NCBI GenBank assembly: GCA_900491605.1
Contig: UESW01004258.1
Span: 573,825-637,824, forward strand
Origin: Calamus simplicifolius
Lineage: Eukaryota > Streptophyta > Magnoliopsida > Arecales > Arecaceae
Direction of reading: 5' to 3'
DNA length: 64,000 nt
Part shown: positions 43,505 to 54,910 of the stretch, one piece after another
Layout: every line of letters starts with the position of its first letter
Position numbering within the stretch: the stretch's first letter is position 1
Translations under genes and position numbers: made by a program
Notes under the pieces: model-generated
What the model saw: only the letters and a program-made list of their open reading frames with translations
Database searches by the model: none
What the model was told of the DNA's origin: nothing

Positions 43505-43518
43505 GACGAGGGGGCATC
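43505..43518 (+). other. E3 polypurine tract
   Basis: GACGAGGGGGCATC lies immediately before the 3' LTR. Confidence 0.6.
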
Positions 43519-45073
43519 TGATGTGGCTGATCCAACGCCGTTATAGAACCGTGAAGGAAGCTGACAGAGCCCCGCTTTGACCTCCAAGGCCCATCTCGAC
43601 CTCCGCGTCGGTCACCCACGTCCTAGCTACATGGGCCACTCCCCCCGAGCCCCCCCGTCGGTCTCGGGGCCCGACCACAGCATCCTACCCCGAGACCCCC
43701 CGTCGGTCTCGGGGTGCATCAACACCATCCTACCCCGAGACCCCCCGTCGGTCTCGGGGTGCATTCACATCATCCTACCCCGAGACCCCCCGTCGGTCTC
43801 GGGGTGCATTCACATCATCCTACCTCGAGATCTCTCGTCGGTCTCGGGGTCCATCCACATCATCCTACCCCGAGACCCCCCGTCGGTCTCGGGGTCCATC
43901 CACATCATCCTACCCCGAGACCCTTCGTCGTCTCGGGGTCCATTCACATCATCCTACCCCGAGCCTCCAAGGCCGGCAGCCCCAACGGCTGACGACTTCA
44001 AGGCAGCCTGGGCACCTTTCTAGCCGGCCCCGACCTGTTCTAGCCAGGCGGCCCCGGCACCTTCAAGCCGGCCCCAGCCTATTCCAGCCCGGCGGCCCCG
44101 GCACCTTCCAGCCGGCCCCGGCCTCTCCAAGCCAGGCGGCCCCGGCACCTTCCAGCCGGCCCCGGCCTGTTCCAACCAGGCGGCCCCGGCACCTTCCAGG
44201 CGGCCCCGGCACCTTCCAGGCGGCCCCGACCTGTCCCAGCCAGGCGGCCCCGGCACCTTCCAGTCGGCCCCGGCCTGTTCCAGCCAGGGGGCCCCGGCAC
44301 CTTCCAGCCGGCCCTGGCCTGTCCAAGCCATGCGGCCCCGGCACCTTCCAACCGGCCCCAGCCTGTTCCAGCCAGGCGGCCTCGGCACCTTCCAGCCAGC
44401 CCCGGCCTGTCCCAGCCAGGCGGCCCCGGCACCTTCTAGCCAGGCGGCCCCGGCACCTTCTAGCCGGCCCCGGCCTGTCCAAGCCAGGCGGTCCCGACAC
44501 CTTCCAGCCGGCCTCGGCCTGTCCCAGCCAGGTAGCCCCGGCACCTCCCAGCCGGGGAGGACGGCCCCTGCTTTCCCTTCTCCGGTGGAACAGGACCCAC
44601 CAACCAGCTGCAGCCACTGACCTTGATGGGACTTGACCTGCAGGTCACATATCAAAGGAGGAGGCAAGTTCTGCCATTGCTTCCATCACCTTAAATACTC
44701 TGACAAAGTGGTTGAACCCCATGCCTCACAGACGTCAGCTCTGACACTTCACCCATTAAGGTCATCATTACAAGGCCTCAACCACTCAAGCCAGACAAAC
44801 TCTTAAGCGCCTATAAGATGGGTAAGAGGGACTCCCGACCAGGTAACACGCTCATGACACCCCTAAACGCTCACAACGAGAGATCTCTCTCTCGGAGCCA
44901 TCTCTCTCTTTCTCTTTCGAGCTTCCTCAAGCTCACGGCTGATGCCCAGACCACTGACTTGAGCGTCGGAGGGTCCCCGTCGGAATCTCCGACCCCCGGA
45001 ACTTACTTGCAGGCACGAGGAGCTCGCTGGAGGAGGCGACCGCACACTCGAGGCCGGTGATTTGGCGTCATCA
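43519..45073 (+). repeat. E3 3' LTR (1555 bp)
   Basis: Same order as the 5' LTR, but with about 7 hairpin units (43640-43960) and about 12 of the 44-bp units (44011-44550). These two differences account for its extra 241 bp. Its outer end joins the target repeat ACATC. Confidence 0.9.
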
Positions 45074-45895
45074 ACATCTATACATATTTCACCTTTTTAT
45101 TGGATAATGATATCAAATACCTAATTTTTTTACTCCTTGATATCTCTTGGCTTGCAATTTTTACTATTTCTTCATTTGTATTTCTACTTCCACTAAAATT
45201 ACATTTCATGTATTCAGTTTTACTTATATTAATCTTAAAATCTTTAAATTTTAAAGACTCTCTCTAAATCTTTAGCTTAGCATTTACTTTAGATTTAGTT
45301 TCATCAATTAACACTATATCATATACAAATAATATACACCATGGGATATTATTTTGAATTTGTTTGGTTAATTCATCCATAACTAATACAAAAAGATACG
45401 GACTTAAGGCAGATCCTTGATGTAAACCTACAGTAATTGAAAACTCACTAGTTTCTCCTTTATTTTTTTAACGATAATTATTGCTCTATCATATATATCT
45501 TTTGTCAATTCTATGTACCTTTTGGTAACTCCTTTTTTTCTCTAAAATCTACCATATTATTTCTCTAGGTACTCTATCATATGCTTTCTCTAAATCAATA
45601 AAGACCATATGAAAGTCTTTTTTCCATTTCTCTATATCTCTTCATCAATCTTCTTAATAAATAAATAGCTTTCATAGTCGATCTTCCAGGCATAAATCCA
45701 AATTGATTATTTGACACCAAAGTTTCAGCTCTTAATCGATTTTCTATTACTCTTTCTCATAATTTCATTGTATGATTCATTAGCTTAATCCCTCTATAAT
45801 TTGCATAGTTTTGAATATCTCCTTTATTTTTGTATACGGATATTAATATGCTTTTCTTTTAATCATCTGACATTCTTTTAGTTTCATATTTAGAT
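45074..45895 (-). pseudogene. RTE-type LINE reverse transcriptase piece right of E3
   Basis: Minus-strand fragments include an N-terminal RT region with NNQFGFMPGRSTM (about 45700) and the core VGLHQGSALSPYLFVLVMDE (about 45415), followed by PWCILFVYDIVLIDE. The catalytic FADD box is FVYD here, so one of its two aspartates is lost. Stops and frameshifts are frequent. It was one piece with 39218-39461 before E3 inserted. Confidence 0.75.
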
Positions 45896-47098
45896 GAAAA
45901 TTCAATTACAATCAAGAGTAACAACAGAGTAGGAATTCAAAGAATGGAGCCTATAATCCGGGAATCTTCTCATGGCAATCATGTGAGAAGCTATACTCCA
46001 TACTAATTGAAATAATTTGAAGATGATTATATAAGATGATCTTGAATGCTCTGATGAATCCCATCTTTGATTTGTTTGGGCATTACGCAACAGTTTTGAA
46101 GTTATGGAATGTACTACAAGCTAGGTATGTCACTCATGATGTTATAAATTGTTCATATTATATATATATATATTAAATATTTAATAATAAATTTTAAATA
46201 TATTATTTATATACTCAACTCAATTTATCTAAGCCTTGCCCAGCTACATGAGTCGGCAAATATTTTATGACCGAGGCTTGGTTCGTTCAATTGCTGGTTT
46301 TGTGATCAAAACTCATCAAGCTTTCTGTGTTACACTTATTAGAAAAGTCATTTTACACTGTATATAGTGTATGGGTACGAATTATGCATATAATGTATAA
46401 AAAATAAAATTATTTTTGATATATATAATTACATGCATGCATGATCAATCATTATACATAATGTACATGATTTGCACCATGCAAGGCGAAAAAACATTTC
46501 CTGCTCTTCTTTTAAGGCCTGGGCCATACTGAAAGTTTTACAAAAGAATTACTGCATGTAATCTATTGAGGCAATTATGGAAAGTGACTCCCTCGAATAT
46601 CAATACCGCGGGGTGATGTAAAACGAGCCGCGCTGGGCCAGTGATTTGGATTAATAAGGAGACAGTTTTCCATTGGATGCAGAGGGATCGAGGGATGCAA
46701 AATATTCGCCAATTCCACAATCAGGTCATTTTTGACAACGTACAAAAGTTTTGTTGAAGCGTAAAAGGAAACCAGCTGGTCCCAGATGCCCTATTGCAGA
46801 CTTTTTATAGGCCGGGGCCTTGAAGCTTTGGCAGAAGACCACCCACCGATGGCGACATCCCATCACTAAAATAAAGTAAAAGAAAAAAAATAAAAATAAA
46901 AGGACATCCAGCTGCATGGTTGCTTGCTTATTTATCATAGTTGTTGACAAACTTCATATCACTGGCGATTTGACATTAAATCCAGCGAATGAGATTTTAA
47001 ATATGGTGAGATATTATCGACGATGAGCCGGAGTTTTCTGACCCAAAGGTCGTCGCTGTGGTGAAGGGTTACATGCTCCCATTGCTCTTGGAAACTCT
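45896..47098. other. No gene seen
   Basis: AT-rich unique DNA with a short (TA)n run near 46157-46171. Short open frames lack any recognisable motif. Confidence 0.4.
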
Positions 47099-47990
47099 TT
47101 ATTTTATTTTTATTTTATTTTTTTTTAATTACAGATGAACAATCATACCAATCTACAATGAGTCAAGACTCAAATTCGATATACCAGAATACAAGATTTA
47201 TGAAAGAACAGACGAACAAAAATCTTTCAGCTTCCAACTCCAAAAGCTATAGTGATTAACCACTTTGACAGCAATCCTGTCTGCCACAGCATTGACTTCC
47301 CTGAAAATATACCGAATCTGGACACAGTGAATGAGAAAGAATGAATATCATAGATCAAGGGATTGGTAGGCATCTGATCGTAGTGATCCTTGCGCAGCCA
47401 GCGAATCACGATAATAGCATCCCCTCAATAATAAGACAACTAGCGCCAAGATTGCGAATAGCAGTAGAAATACCAGCTCAAGCGGCATACAGCTCCGCTA
47501 AAGACACCGAGGAGTCGATATGATTGAAACCCCCAGCAGCCAGCATCACACCATCGGACCCTCTAATCACAAAACCAGACCCAGCAGCTCTACCACGAAT
47601 ACTTCCATCAAAGTTGATTTTGATAGATCCTGAAGGTGGGGGCTTTCAAGAAATGTAGACCGTGCGCCGGTGCACTGCCGAGGTAACATGGGAATCCCAG
47701 GGGCCAAAGCTATCAGTATCAAGAATAGTCTGGCAGGAAGTGTACTCAGTTGATAAAGAGAAGGCTGTCCTGACAACCCTATGTGAAGGGACAAACTCAT
47801 CGGTAAACACAAGTCGGTTCCGGAATAATCAGACTTGATAAGCAATATAAGCCCTCATCGTAACCTTCTGAGGAATACCCGTCCCCAAGTTCCGTCTGAT
47901 CAATCCGAGAAAGGAGAGAGAATAAGAAGTAGTACTAATGTCCCAAGGTCGATCGCCAGTAATCCGCTGGAACTGTCTAACTTTTTAACA
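47099..47990 (-). pseudogene. L1-type LINE 3' end: RNase H-like (RVT_3) domain and poly-A tail
   Basis: On the minus strand a segment with FRNRLVFTDEFVPSHRVV leads into KPPPSGSIKINFDGS, GSGFVIRGSDGV, ELYAA and EGDAIIVIRWL. These are the D...E...D-type blocks of the RNase H domain that ends many plant L1 LINEs. A stop interrupts it after ELYAA, and a frameshift is needed upstream. The plus-strand T-rich run at 47099-47127 is the reversed A-rich tail. It is 5'-truncated, as usual for LINEs. Confidence 0.7.
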
Positions 47991-48221
47991 GTCGGAAACT
48001 CTTTATTAATAGGCATTCATATCTCTTTGAATACCATTTTTAGTTTAAGAAATTTAACTTATACTCTCATATGAGATTTTTTTTTAATGGCAAGACAATA
48101 ATTCTTCACTTAATTACACATCAAAAACCAATATTGGGAACGGCATGGAGGAAATAATGCGACATGGAGAAGTTGGTATAAGAGATATCAATAATGATAG
48201 AGAAATGATGCCAACAAAATA

Positions 48222-49990
48222 GTGAGTTAGAGAATCTCAAAAATGAAAACAAGGAGGAATGATTTAAAGAACCCTCTAAAATAGTTTTTTTTTCTAATAT
48301 TTTACTATCTTTTTTTCTGATGAAAGCTTTAAAAAGAAAGTGATGGAATTGAGAAAGTAAATATATATTTCTTCTAATTTTTGAAATGGTTGTGAAGAAG
48401 TGAGTGTTCCTATACATACCCCTTCTTTCCAATTCACTTTCATTGGGTTTAACGTTCAATTTGTAATTAAGTAAATAAATGGTGTCATTTCATATGATTA
48501 TCTTTCTTTTGTTAGATCTTTGACCCAAAAGAATGATATTTAAAAAGATATGAGCCGGTAAACCAACTCATTTGAAGACGCTATGAGAATATGCCAAGAG
48601 AAAATAGCATTTTTAAGGTGATGGTGGAGCCTTTTTTTTTTTTAAGTCAATTTATACTATAATTTTCTTTAGAGGGACAAAAGTTGGACTTTTTTTTTAA
48701 CTTAAGTCATGTTTTTAATAACTTGTTATTAAGATATTATGCAAATAAAAAAATCAATCACACAATATTATATTAATTAAGAGTATATTATATTATAATT
48801 GATTAAGAGGGACAAAAGTTGGATCTTTGAGTAAGAGAATCTCAAAAATGAGAACAAGGAGGAATGATTTAAAGATCCCTCTAAAATAGCTTTTTTCCCC
48901 TGATATTTTATATATTTTTTTCCTTATGAAAGCTTAAAAAAGAAAAAGATGAACTGAGAAAGTAAAACATAATTTTTCTTTTAATTTTTAAAAGGGTTGT
49001 GAAGAAGTCAGTAGTCCTGTATGCATCCCTTCTTTCCAATCCACTTTCATCGGGATTAATGTTCAATTTGTAATTAAGTAAATAAATTTTGTCATTCCAT
49101 ATGGATTGCCTTTCTTTTGTTAGATTTTTTAATCTAAAAGAATGATATTTAAAGAGATATGAGCCAGTAAGCCAACTCATTTAGAGACGCTGACATGAGA
49201 ATATACTAAGAGAAAATAGCATTTTTAGGTGATGGTGGAGCCTTTTTTTTAAAGTCAAATTATATTATAAATTTTTTGAGAGGGACAAAAGTTGTTTTTT
49301 TAAAAAAAACTTAAAGTCATGTTTTTAATAATATGTTATTAAGAAATTATATAAATAAAAAATCAATCATAAAATATTATATTTAATTAAGAGTATATTA
49401 TAATTATATATATTTAATTAAGAGGGACAAAGTTGAATTTTTGAGTAAGAGAATCTCAAAAATAAGAACAAGGAGGAATGATTTAAAGATCCCTCTAAAA
49501 TAGCTTTTTTTTCCTGATATTTTACCTTTTTTTCTTAAGAAAGCTTAAAAAGAAAGGGATGGAACTGGAAAAGTAAAATATAATTTTTTTTCTAATTTTT
49601 AAAAGGTTGTGAAGAAGTGATTATTCCTATACATATCCCTTCTTTTCAATCTACTTTCATCAGGATTAATGTTCTATTTGTAATTAAGTAAAAAAAAATG
49701 ATGTCATTCCATATGAATTGCCTTTCTTTTGACAGATTTTTGATCCAAGAGAATGATATATTAAAGAGATATGAGCCGGTAAGTCAACTCATCTAGAAAC
49801 GCTAACATTAGAAGATGCTAAGAGAAAATGGATCTAGAAATTGTTTTAAGTTAAATTATATTATAATTTTTTTGAGAGGGATAAAAGTTGAATATTTATT
49901 TAATTTAATTAAGTCATATTTTAATAACATGTTATTAAGATATTATACAAATAAAAAAACCAATCACAAAATATTATATTTAATTATAAA
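48222..49990. repeat. Tandem repeat of ~610 bp, about three copies
   Basis: GAGAATCTCAAAAATGA.AAC followed by AAGGAGGAATGATTTAAAGA recurs at about 48230, 48837 and 49449. Each copy continues with CCCTCTAAAATAG, GTGAAGAAGT.A, CTTCTTTCCAAT, AGATATGAGCC and AGAGGGACAAAAGTTG. AT-rich and non-coding, with small indels between copies. Confidence 0.85.
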
Positions 49991-50415
49991 TTTTAATTTT
50001 ACATAAAACTACTTCTCTCTCTTGTGATACTTGAGCTTTTTTTTTTTTTTTCTTTTGAAAGAATTAGTTTTTTTTTTTTAAAAAAAATCAGCACCTTTCT
50101 ACCACGTTTAGGATGAACCAGTTTGGTCATGCCATGTTTCTTGTATCAACTATCTAATTCGTGAAATTAAAAAGCCTGCTTTCAAAAGAACAAACTCTAT
50201 CTTTGCATGGGAAAAAGACAATGGAAGTAAAAACTGATAACGATATATAATAAATAATATGACGACGCCTTCAACATTAACAACAAGGATCGACGACCAT
50301 GCCATCATCTCCCTCAATACATCATTTTGAAAAACAACAGAGCATTATTCCAGAATTATTCCAGAATTATTCCACAGGCCTTCAACATTTTCCAGCACCA
50401 AGGAGTAACGATAGA
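49991..50415. other. Spacer and 3' flank of carboxylesterase 2
   Basis: T-rich runs occur at 50037-50090. On the minus strand GGAATAATTCT is repeated three times at about 50345-50375, just after the stop codon, and could supply AATAAT poly-A signals. Confidence 0.4.
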
Positions 50416-51357
50416 TCAGTCGCCATTAAAGAAAGCAACCACACGCTGCATCTTGGCCACGGCCTTGTCGCAAGTGGGATTCTGGAGATGGAACACATGG
50501 TTCTCCCCCTCCGACTCCAGCAGCTCCGCCTCCCCTCTCCACCCGCTCGCCTTCAACCCCTCGTAGTACGCCCTACCCCTCTCTCTGATGAAATCCATCT
50601 CCGCCACCGTCACCAGAACCCGCGCGCACGCCAGCCCCTCCAACCCCGGCGCCCCCTCGGCCAGCGGGTTGATCAAAGGGTCGTCAGCCCCCGTCGTCCC
50701 GGGGCACGCGAACCTCCACAAGTCCTCCGTCTTCCCCCTCAACACCGGGTCCGTGCTCTCCGTCCCCACCGGCTTCGACCCCCAGAAGAACGGATGGAAC
50801 AAAACCAACCCTTCGATCCTAACCCCAGGCCCCAGCTCCGTTTTCCCGGCGCGCAGCGCCACGTTGTGGGCGATGGTGGCCCCGGCGCTGTCGCCGGCCA
50901 AGAAGACGCGGCTCAAGTCGCCGCGCTCGGCCAGCCACGCGTCGGAAAGGGAGGCGACCCACTTGGCGGCCACCCAGGCGTCGTCGTAGGCGGCGGGGAG
51001 CGGGTGTTCCGGGGCGCGGCGGTAGTCGACGGAGACGGCGAGGATCTGGGCTTGGGAGACGAGGGAGTTGAGGTAGTTGTGGTAGGTGGGGGAGTAGGCC
51101 GTCTCGATGACGAAGCCGCCGCCGTGGAAGTAGATGAGGACAGGGAGCTTCTCCTTGTTGGTGTTGGCGGGGAGGTAGAGGCGGGCGGAGACGCCGGTGG
51201 AGGGGTCGATGGTGACGTCCTTGGAGGCGACGCCGGCGGCGGAGTCGGCGGCGCTTGCGGGGACGACGTCGGCGCCGATTAGGCGCTCGACGCGGCCGCT
51301 CTTGTAGATGCGTAAGAAAGGGGACAGGTCGAGTTGGACTTCGGTGTCGGGATCCAT
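50416..51357 (-). CDS. Class-I plant carboxylesterase (CXE), paralogue 2, 313 aa
   Basis: Single-exon alpha/beta-hydrolase starting MDPDTEVQLDL in the same CCATGGATCC context as paralogue 1. Catalytic features are complete: HGGG 78-81, Ser157 in GDSAG, Asp255 in VAEMD, His287 in ENHVF. The shared core (DVTIDPSTGVSARLYLPANT, DDPLINP, GAPGLEGLA) shows recent common descent, while the N terminus and the region after residue 130 differ; it lacks the AAGAGGD insertion of paralogue 1. No signal peptide, so probably cytosolic; the substrate is unknown. No convincing TATA box was seen. Long open frames on the opposite strand are GC-bias shadows. Confidence 0.93.
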   Translation of the reverse strand: MDPDTEVQLDLSPFLRIYKSGRVERLIGADVVPASAADSAAGVASKDVTIDPSTGVSARLYLPANTNKEKLPVLIYFHGGGFVIETAYSPTYHNYLNSLVSQAQILAVSVDYRRAPEHPLPAAYDDAWVAAKWVASLSDAWLAERGDLSRVFLAGDSAGATIAHNVALRAGKTELGPGVRIEGLVLFHPFFWGSKPVGTESTDPVLRGKTEDLWRFACPGTTGADDPLINPLAEGAPGLEGLACARVLVTVAEMDFIRERGRAYYEGLKASGWRGEAELLESEGENHVFHLQNPTCDKAVAKMQRVVAFFNGD

Positions 51358-52033
51358 GGGAGGCGAAGAGGGAGCGGACGAGGCTACTGACGCGAAGAAG
51401 AGCGGAGGCCGAATTAAAGGGTGGTTTCGCCGCCACCTGGATGGTGGAAAGAAGCCGTTGTTAAAATAGAGCCAATGCCGTCAGATCACGGAAAGCAGGA
51501 AAATAATAATAAAAAAAAAGAAATATCAATAGCAACGGCGGAAAATTTGAAGCTGATACTTTGAATATTTAACCTACACGACGAAAGCTACGATTGAATT
51601 CCCATTTGTTTATATGGTAGAGCTTTTTCTCGCATGTTAGGATCTGTTTGGATGTTGGAGAGAGAAGCAGGAAAAGAGAAGGAAGAGAAATAAGGAAAGA
51701 AAGGATTGTTACTTTTTATTTGAAAAGAAGGAACGAAAAAAAAAGGGGAGAGGTTTATTATCTTTTTTTTTTTTGTTTATAAAGAAGGGATTAAAAAAAT
51801 AGATTAAATTTATTATGTTTAAATAAAAAAATTATGTTTATCAAACTATTAAAAAATTTAGATTAATTTGTAGAAATAAAATTTAAAAAAATAAGATAAA
51901 AATTATAAGTTTATTTTGTTCTTCTATTTATTTTTAAATTAAAAATAAAATATTTAATTTATGAAGAATAAATGAATAGAAATGATTATTTTTTTGAATA
52001 AAATACATAAAATTCTTAGACTTTCTTTCCTTT
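51358..52033. other. Upstream region of carboxylesterase 2, no other gene
   Basis: GC-rich for ~100 bases, then purine-rich (AGAGAAGGAAGAGAAATAAGG near 51677) and AT-rich spacer up to the E4 LTR. Confidence 0.45.
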
Positions 52034-53116
52034 TGATGTGGCTGGTAAAAGCCATGTGTAAGTTAACATCCAAAATTATCCAACGATAGGAGTCGTTTAG
52101 ATGCCCATGACCCCAGCTCATAATTAAGCGGCTCCTAGGCATCCCTGACTCCTAAGCTGCTCCAGTTCATAAGCGCCCTAAGGCGGCCCCAGCTTTTAGG
52201 TGATCCCGATTCATAAGCGGTCCTAAGGCGGCCCATTCATAAGCGGCCCTGAAGCGGCCCCAGCTCTAAGTGGCTCCTAAACGGCCTCAGTTCATAAGCG
52301 GCCCTGAGGCAACCCCAGTTCATAAGCGGCCTTGAGGCAGCTCTAGCTTATAAGCGGTTCCTAGGCAGCCCCGGCTCATAAGCGGCTCCTAGGCGGTCCC
52401 AGTTCATAAGCGACTGAGGTGGACCCAGCTCATAAGCAGCTCCTAGGCGGCCCTGACTCCTAGGCGGCCCTAGTTCATAAGCGGCCCTAAGGCGGCCCCT
52501 ACTCCTAGGTGGCCTCATCTCCTCTTGTCTCCAATTTCAGCTACAGCTTCCCGAGCAAGCCCTCACTCCTGACAAGGCTGGGCCAACCAGCCACCTCCAA
52601 TTTACACATGTCTAATAAGACAAACTCTATTAGTTCTGGCACAAGCCTAAGAAATCATAATTCATCATGAAGCATTAATGACTCTAATCAGATAAGCCCA
52701 AAAAGTCGTCATCTACCATTAAAGTACCAATTACCATGTTCAGATGGGATAAATCCCACTAATTCTAACATTTCATTCACAAAGTTGTGGCTCATCATAA
52801 GATTCCAAAGCTTCTGAAGGAAGTTACACAGACCCCAAGTATCAATAAAACGGGTAAGAGGGACCCCTGACTAAAGGATGAACAGGGGAACATTTGAAGA
52901 ATTTTTTGGATCTTCTTCCTACTCTCTTTCTTGAGCTTCTTCAAGCTCACGGCTGTGATTTTGATTACTAACTTGAGCGTCAGAGGGTCCCTGCAGGAAT
53001 ATCCGGCACCCGAGACTTCTTGTAAATCTCGGCGTCAAGGTGAAGCTTCTTTGGCAAATTGATGGCACGTCCACTGACACTCAAGGACATCAGCTCAAGG
53101 TGATCAGCCATCATCA
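52034..53116 (+). repeat. E4 5' LTR (1083 bp)
   Basis: Starts TGATGTGGCTGGTAAAAG and ends AGCCATCATCA, as in E3. It holds a 28-bp minisatellite and the shared ACTTGAGCGTCAGAGGGTCC motif at 52971. The TATA position reads ATCAATAAAAC. Confidence 0.75.
52120..52510 (+). repeat. 28-bp minisatellite in the E4 LTR, about 14 copies
   Basis: Units such as AGTTCATAAGCGGCCCTGAG plus GCAACCCC recur with substitutions and small indels. Confidence 0.8.
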
Positions 53117-53138
53117 AATTGGCGCACCAGATAGGGGG
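53117..53138 (+). other. E4 primer-binding site region
   Basis: AATTGGCGCACCAGATAGGG follows the LTR end directly and matches the E3 site. Confidence 0.5.
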
Positions 53139-53195
53139 ACGTAAAAGAATAGCTCTGAAACTCTGAGCTACAAGCTCGCCCTCTCTTGAACAACA

Positions 53196-54693
53196 ATGGT
53201 GGTAACACATATTCAGGAGGCTTCTACCAGTTATACTGGGGGCCATTCCTATCACGCTGAGCAACCGGAGGCTAATCCTTCTGCTCTTTCCTTGCCACCA
53301 GTTTTGCTTACTCCACATGAACAACTGGCCACCCTTACCCAGCAAGTCTAAGCTTTTGTTGGGGTAGTTCGTGAGTTGCAAAGACAACAATTGGTAGTTG
53401 TTCGACAGCAACCTGGGCATCCCATACCGCTTGCAACAGCCACCCAGCCAGTCAACAATCTACCTATAGAAGATCCTCTTCGGAAGAGCATCACCGCCGT
53501 CATGCTCCATTCAGGAACCACCACCAGGAAACCTCTAAGAGGTCATGGTCTCCTATCCGCTGCTCGAGTAGCACCTCCTTCAAATACTGACAGAGAAAGG
53601 AGCCCAGGTAGATACGTCGCCATCAGCGCCATCATTCCCCCTGCTCATCTTTTGAATCAACGAGCGAGGACCTCAATCGCTAGATGGAAAGGCACTTGAA
53701 GGAGTAAGATCGGCAGTTGGAAGAGCTCAACTAGAAGCTTAATAACCAACTAGGGGTGGATTATGATACCCGTCCACCCCTCACTCGCCAGATTATGGAA
53801 GAGCCTGTTCTCACAGGTTTCGTCTTCCTCAGCTGGATCCTTACGATGGCATCATGGATCTACATGACCACCTGGAGAGTTATAAAGCTCTCATGCAAGT
53901 TCAGGGGGTGACTGATGCCCTCCTATGTATTACTTTCCCCGCTACCTTTCGAAAGGTTGCGTGTGCTTGATATTCTCATCTACTCCTGCGTAGCATCGAC
54001 TCTTTTTGATAGTTGGAAAAAACTTTCTTAGTGCATTTCGATGCCTGTCGAAAGATTCCCCAGGTAGTATATAGTTTGTTTTCCGTTCAACGGAAGGAAT
54101 GAGAACTTTTGAAGGATTTTGTGGCCTGGTTCAAGATGGCAACCCTTTATGTCTACCACCTTGATGATGCTATGGCCACTCTGGCCCTGAAGCAAGGACT
54201 CTCTCCCTTTCGCTTTACCTATTCTTTGGACAAAGACCTCCCAGTTCTTATGCTGAGCTTCTAAATCGTGCGCAGAAATATATTCATGCTGATGAAGCTG
54301 ATTTCACTTGGAGGGATACTGAAAGAGGGTCTAGCAAGAAACCGTTCTGTGCAGAGCCAAGCGGACCTTTTCCCAAGAAGCCTGAGCCCCCATGTCGGCC
54401 AAATAATCGGTGCCAAACTTTACCACTAGAGAAGGAACTTCATACCTCTCCTCGCCCCCAGGTCTTATATCCTTATGGAGATCAAAAGCGAGCTTTATCT
54501 CCGGCGCCCTCCCCCATTAAGGATGGACGTCACTTGCGATCGGAGTCGTTATTGTTGCTTTCATAGAGACTACGGCCATGATATTGAAGACTACCGTAAT
54601 TTGAAGCATGCCATCGAGGAGCTCATCCAGCAGGGCTACCTTGAAAAGTTTGTCCAGAAGGGAGGGCCTCTAGTTGTCCCAGCTATAATGTGA
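53196..54693 (+). pseudogene. gag: gag of E4, decayed
   Basis: Starts MVVTHIQEASTSYTGGHSY at 53196. A stop interrupts near 53350, then a basic/proline-rich region follows. The gag core begins near 53820 (LPQLDPYDGIMDLHDHLESY, then LLCITFPATFRKV, and later LLKDFVAWFKMA). The zinc-knuckle-like CCFHRDYGHDIEDYRNLKHA lies at about 54553-54615; its last cysteine is replaced by tyrosine. Several stops and frameshifts occur. Confidence 0.7.
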
Positions 54694-54910
54694 CCTTCGC
54701 CTATTTAGGCCAACGTCGATAATGCTCCGACGGAATGAACGATAGGCATGCTTTCCTATGGGGTAGCTACGCCTTCTAAAAGATTGAGGGATGAGAAGGA
54801 AATAGAAAATGTAATCCCTTTTATGAAGGAGAGTTAGCAGGGAGGGACAATCCGAATGATGATAGTGTAATTGTCTTTATAACGATCGCTAAGTATTATG
54901 TAAAAAGAAT

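Larger units (their letters stand above)
39462..45073 (+). mobile_element. E3: non-autonomous Tat-related LTR retrotransposon inserted in a LINE
   Basis: LTRs 39462-40775 and 43519-45073 start TGATGTGGCTGATCCAACG and end TTTGGC(A/G)TCATCA. The direct repeat ACATC flanks the element (39457-39461 and 45074-45078), and LINE coding sequence continues across. The interior (2.7 kb) holds a primer-binding site, a gag start, two 47-bp-period repeats and a polypurine tract. It has no pol. Confidence 0.9.

Noticed and set aside
41947..43521. Repeat peptides on the minus strand inside E3
   Set aside because: Same satellite as the large array, read in other frames.
48121..49180. Minus-strand frames of 90-112 codons in the 610-bp repeats
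   Set aside because: Frames are not kept between the three copies, so there is no sign of coding constraint.
50299..51464. Long frames opposite and alongside carboxylesterase 2, up to 327 codons, and similar ones at 26080-26711
   Set aside because: Shadows of very GC-rich genes; no domain, and the true frame has a complete catalytic triad.
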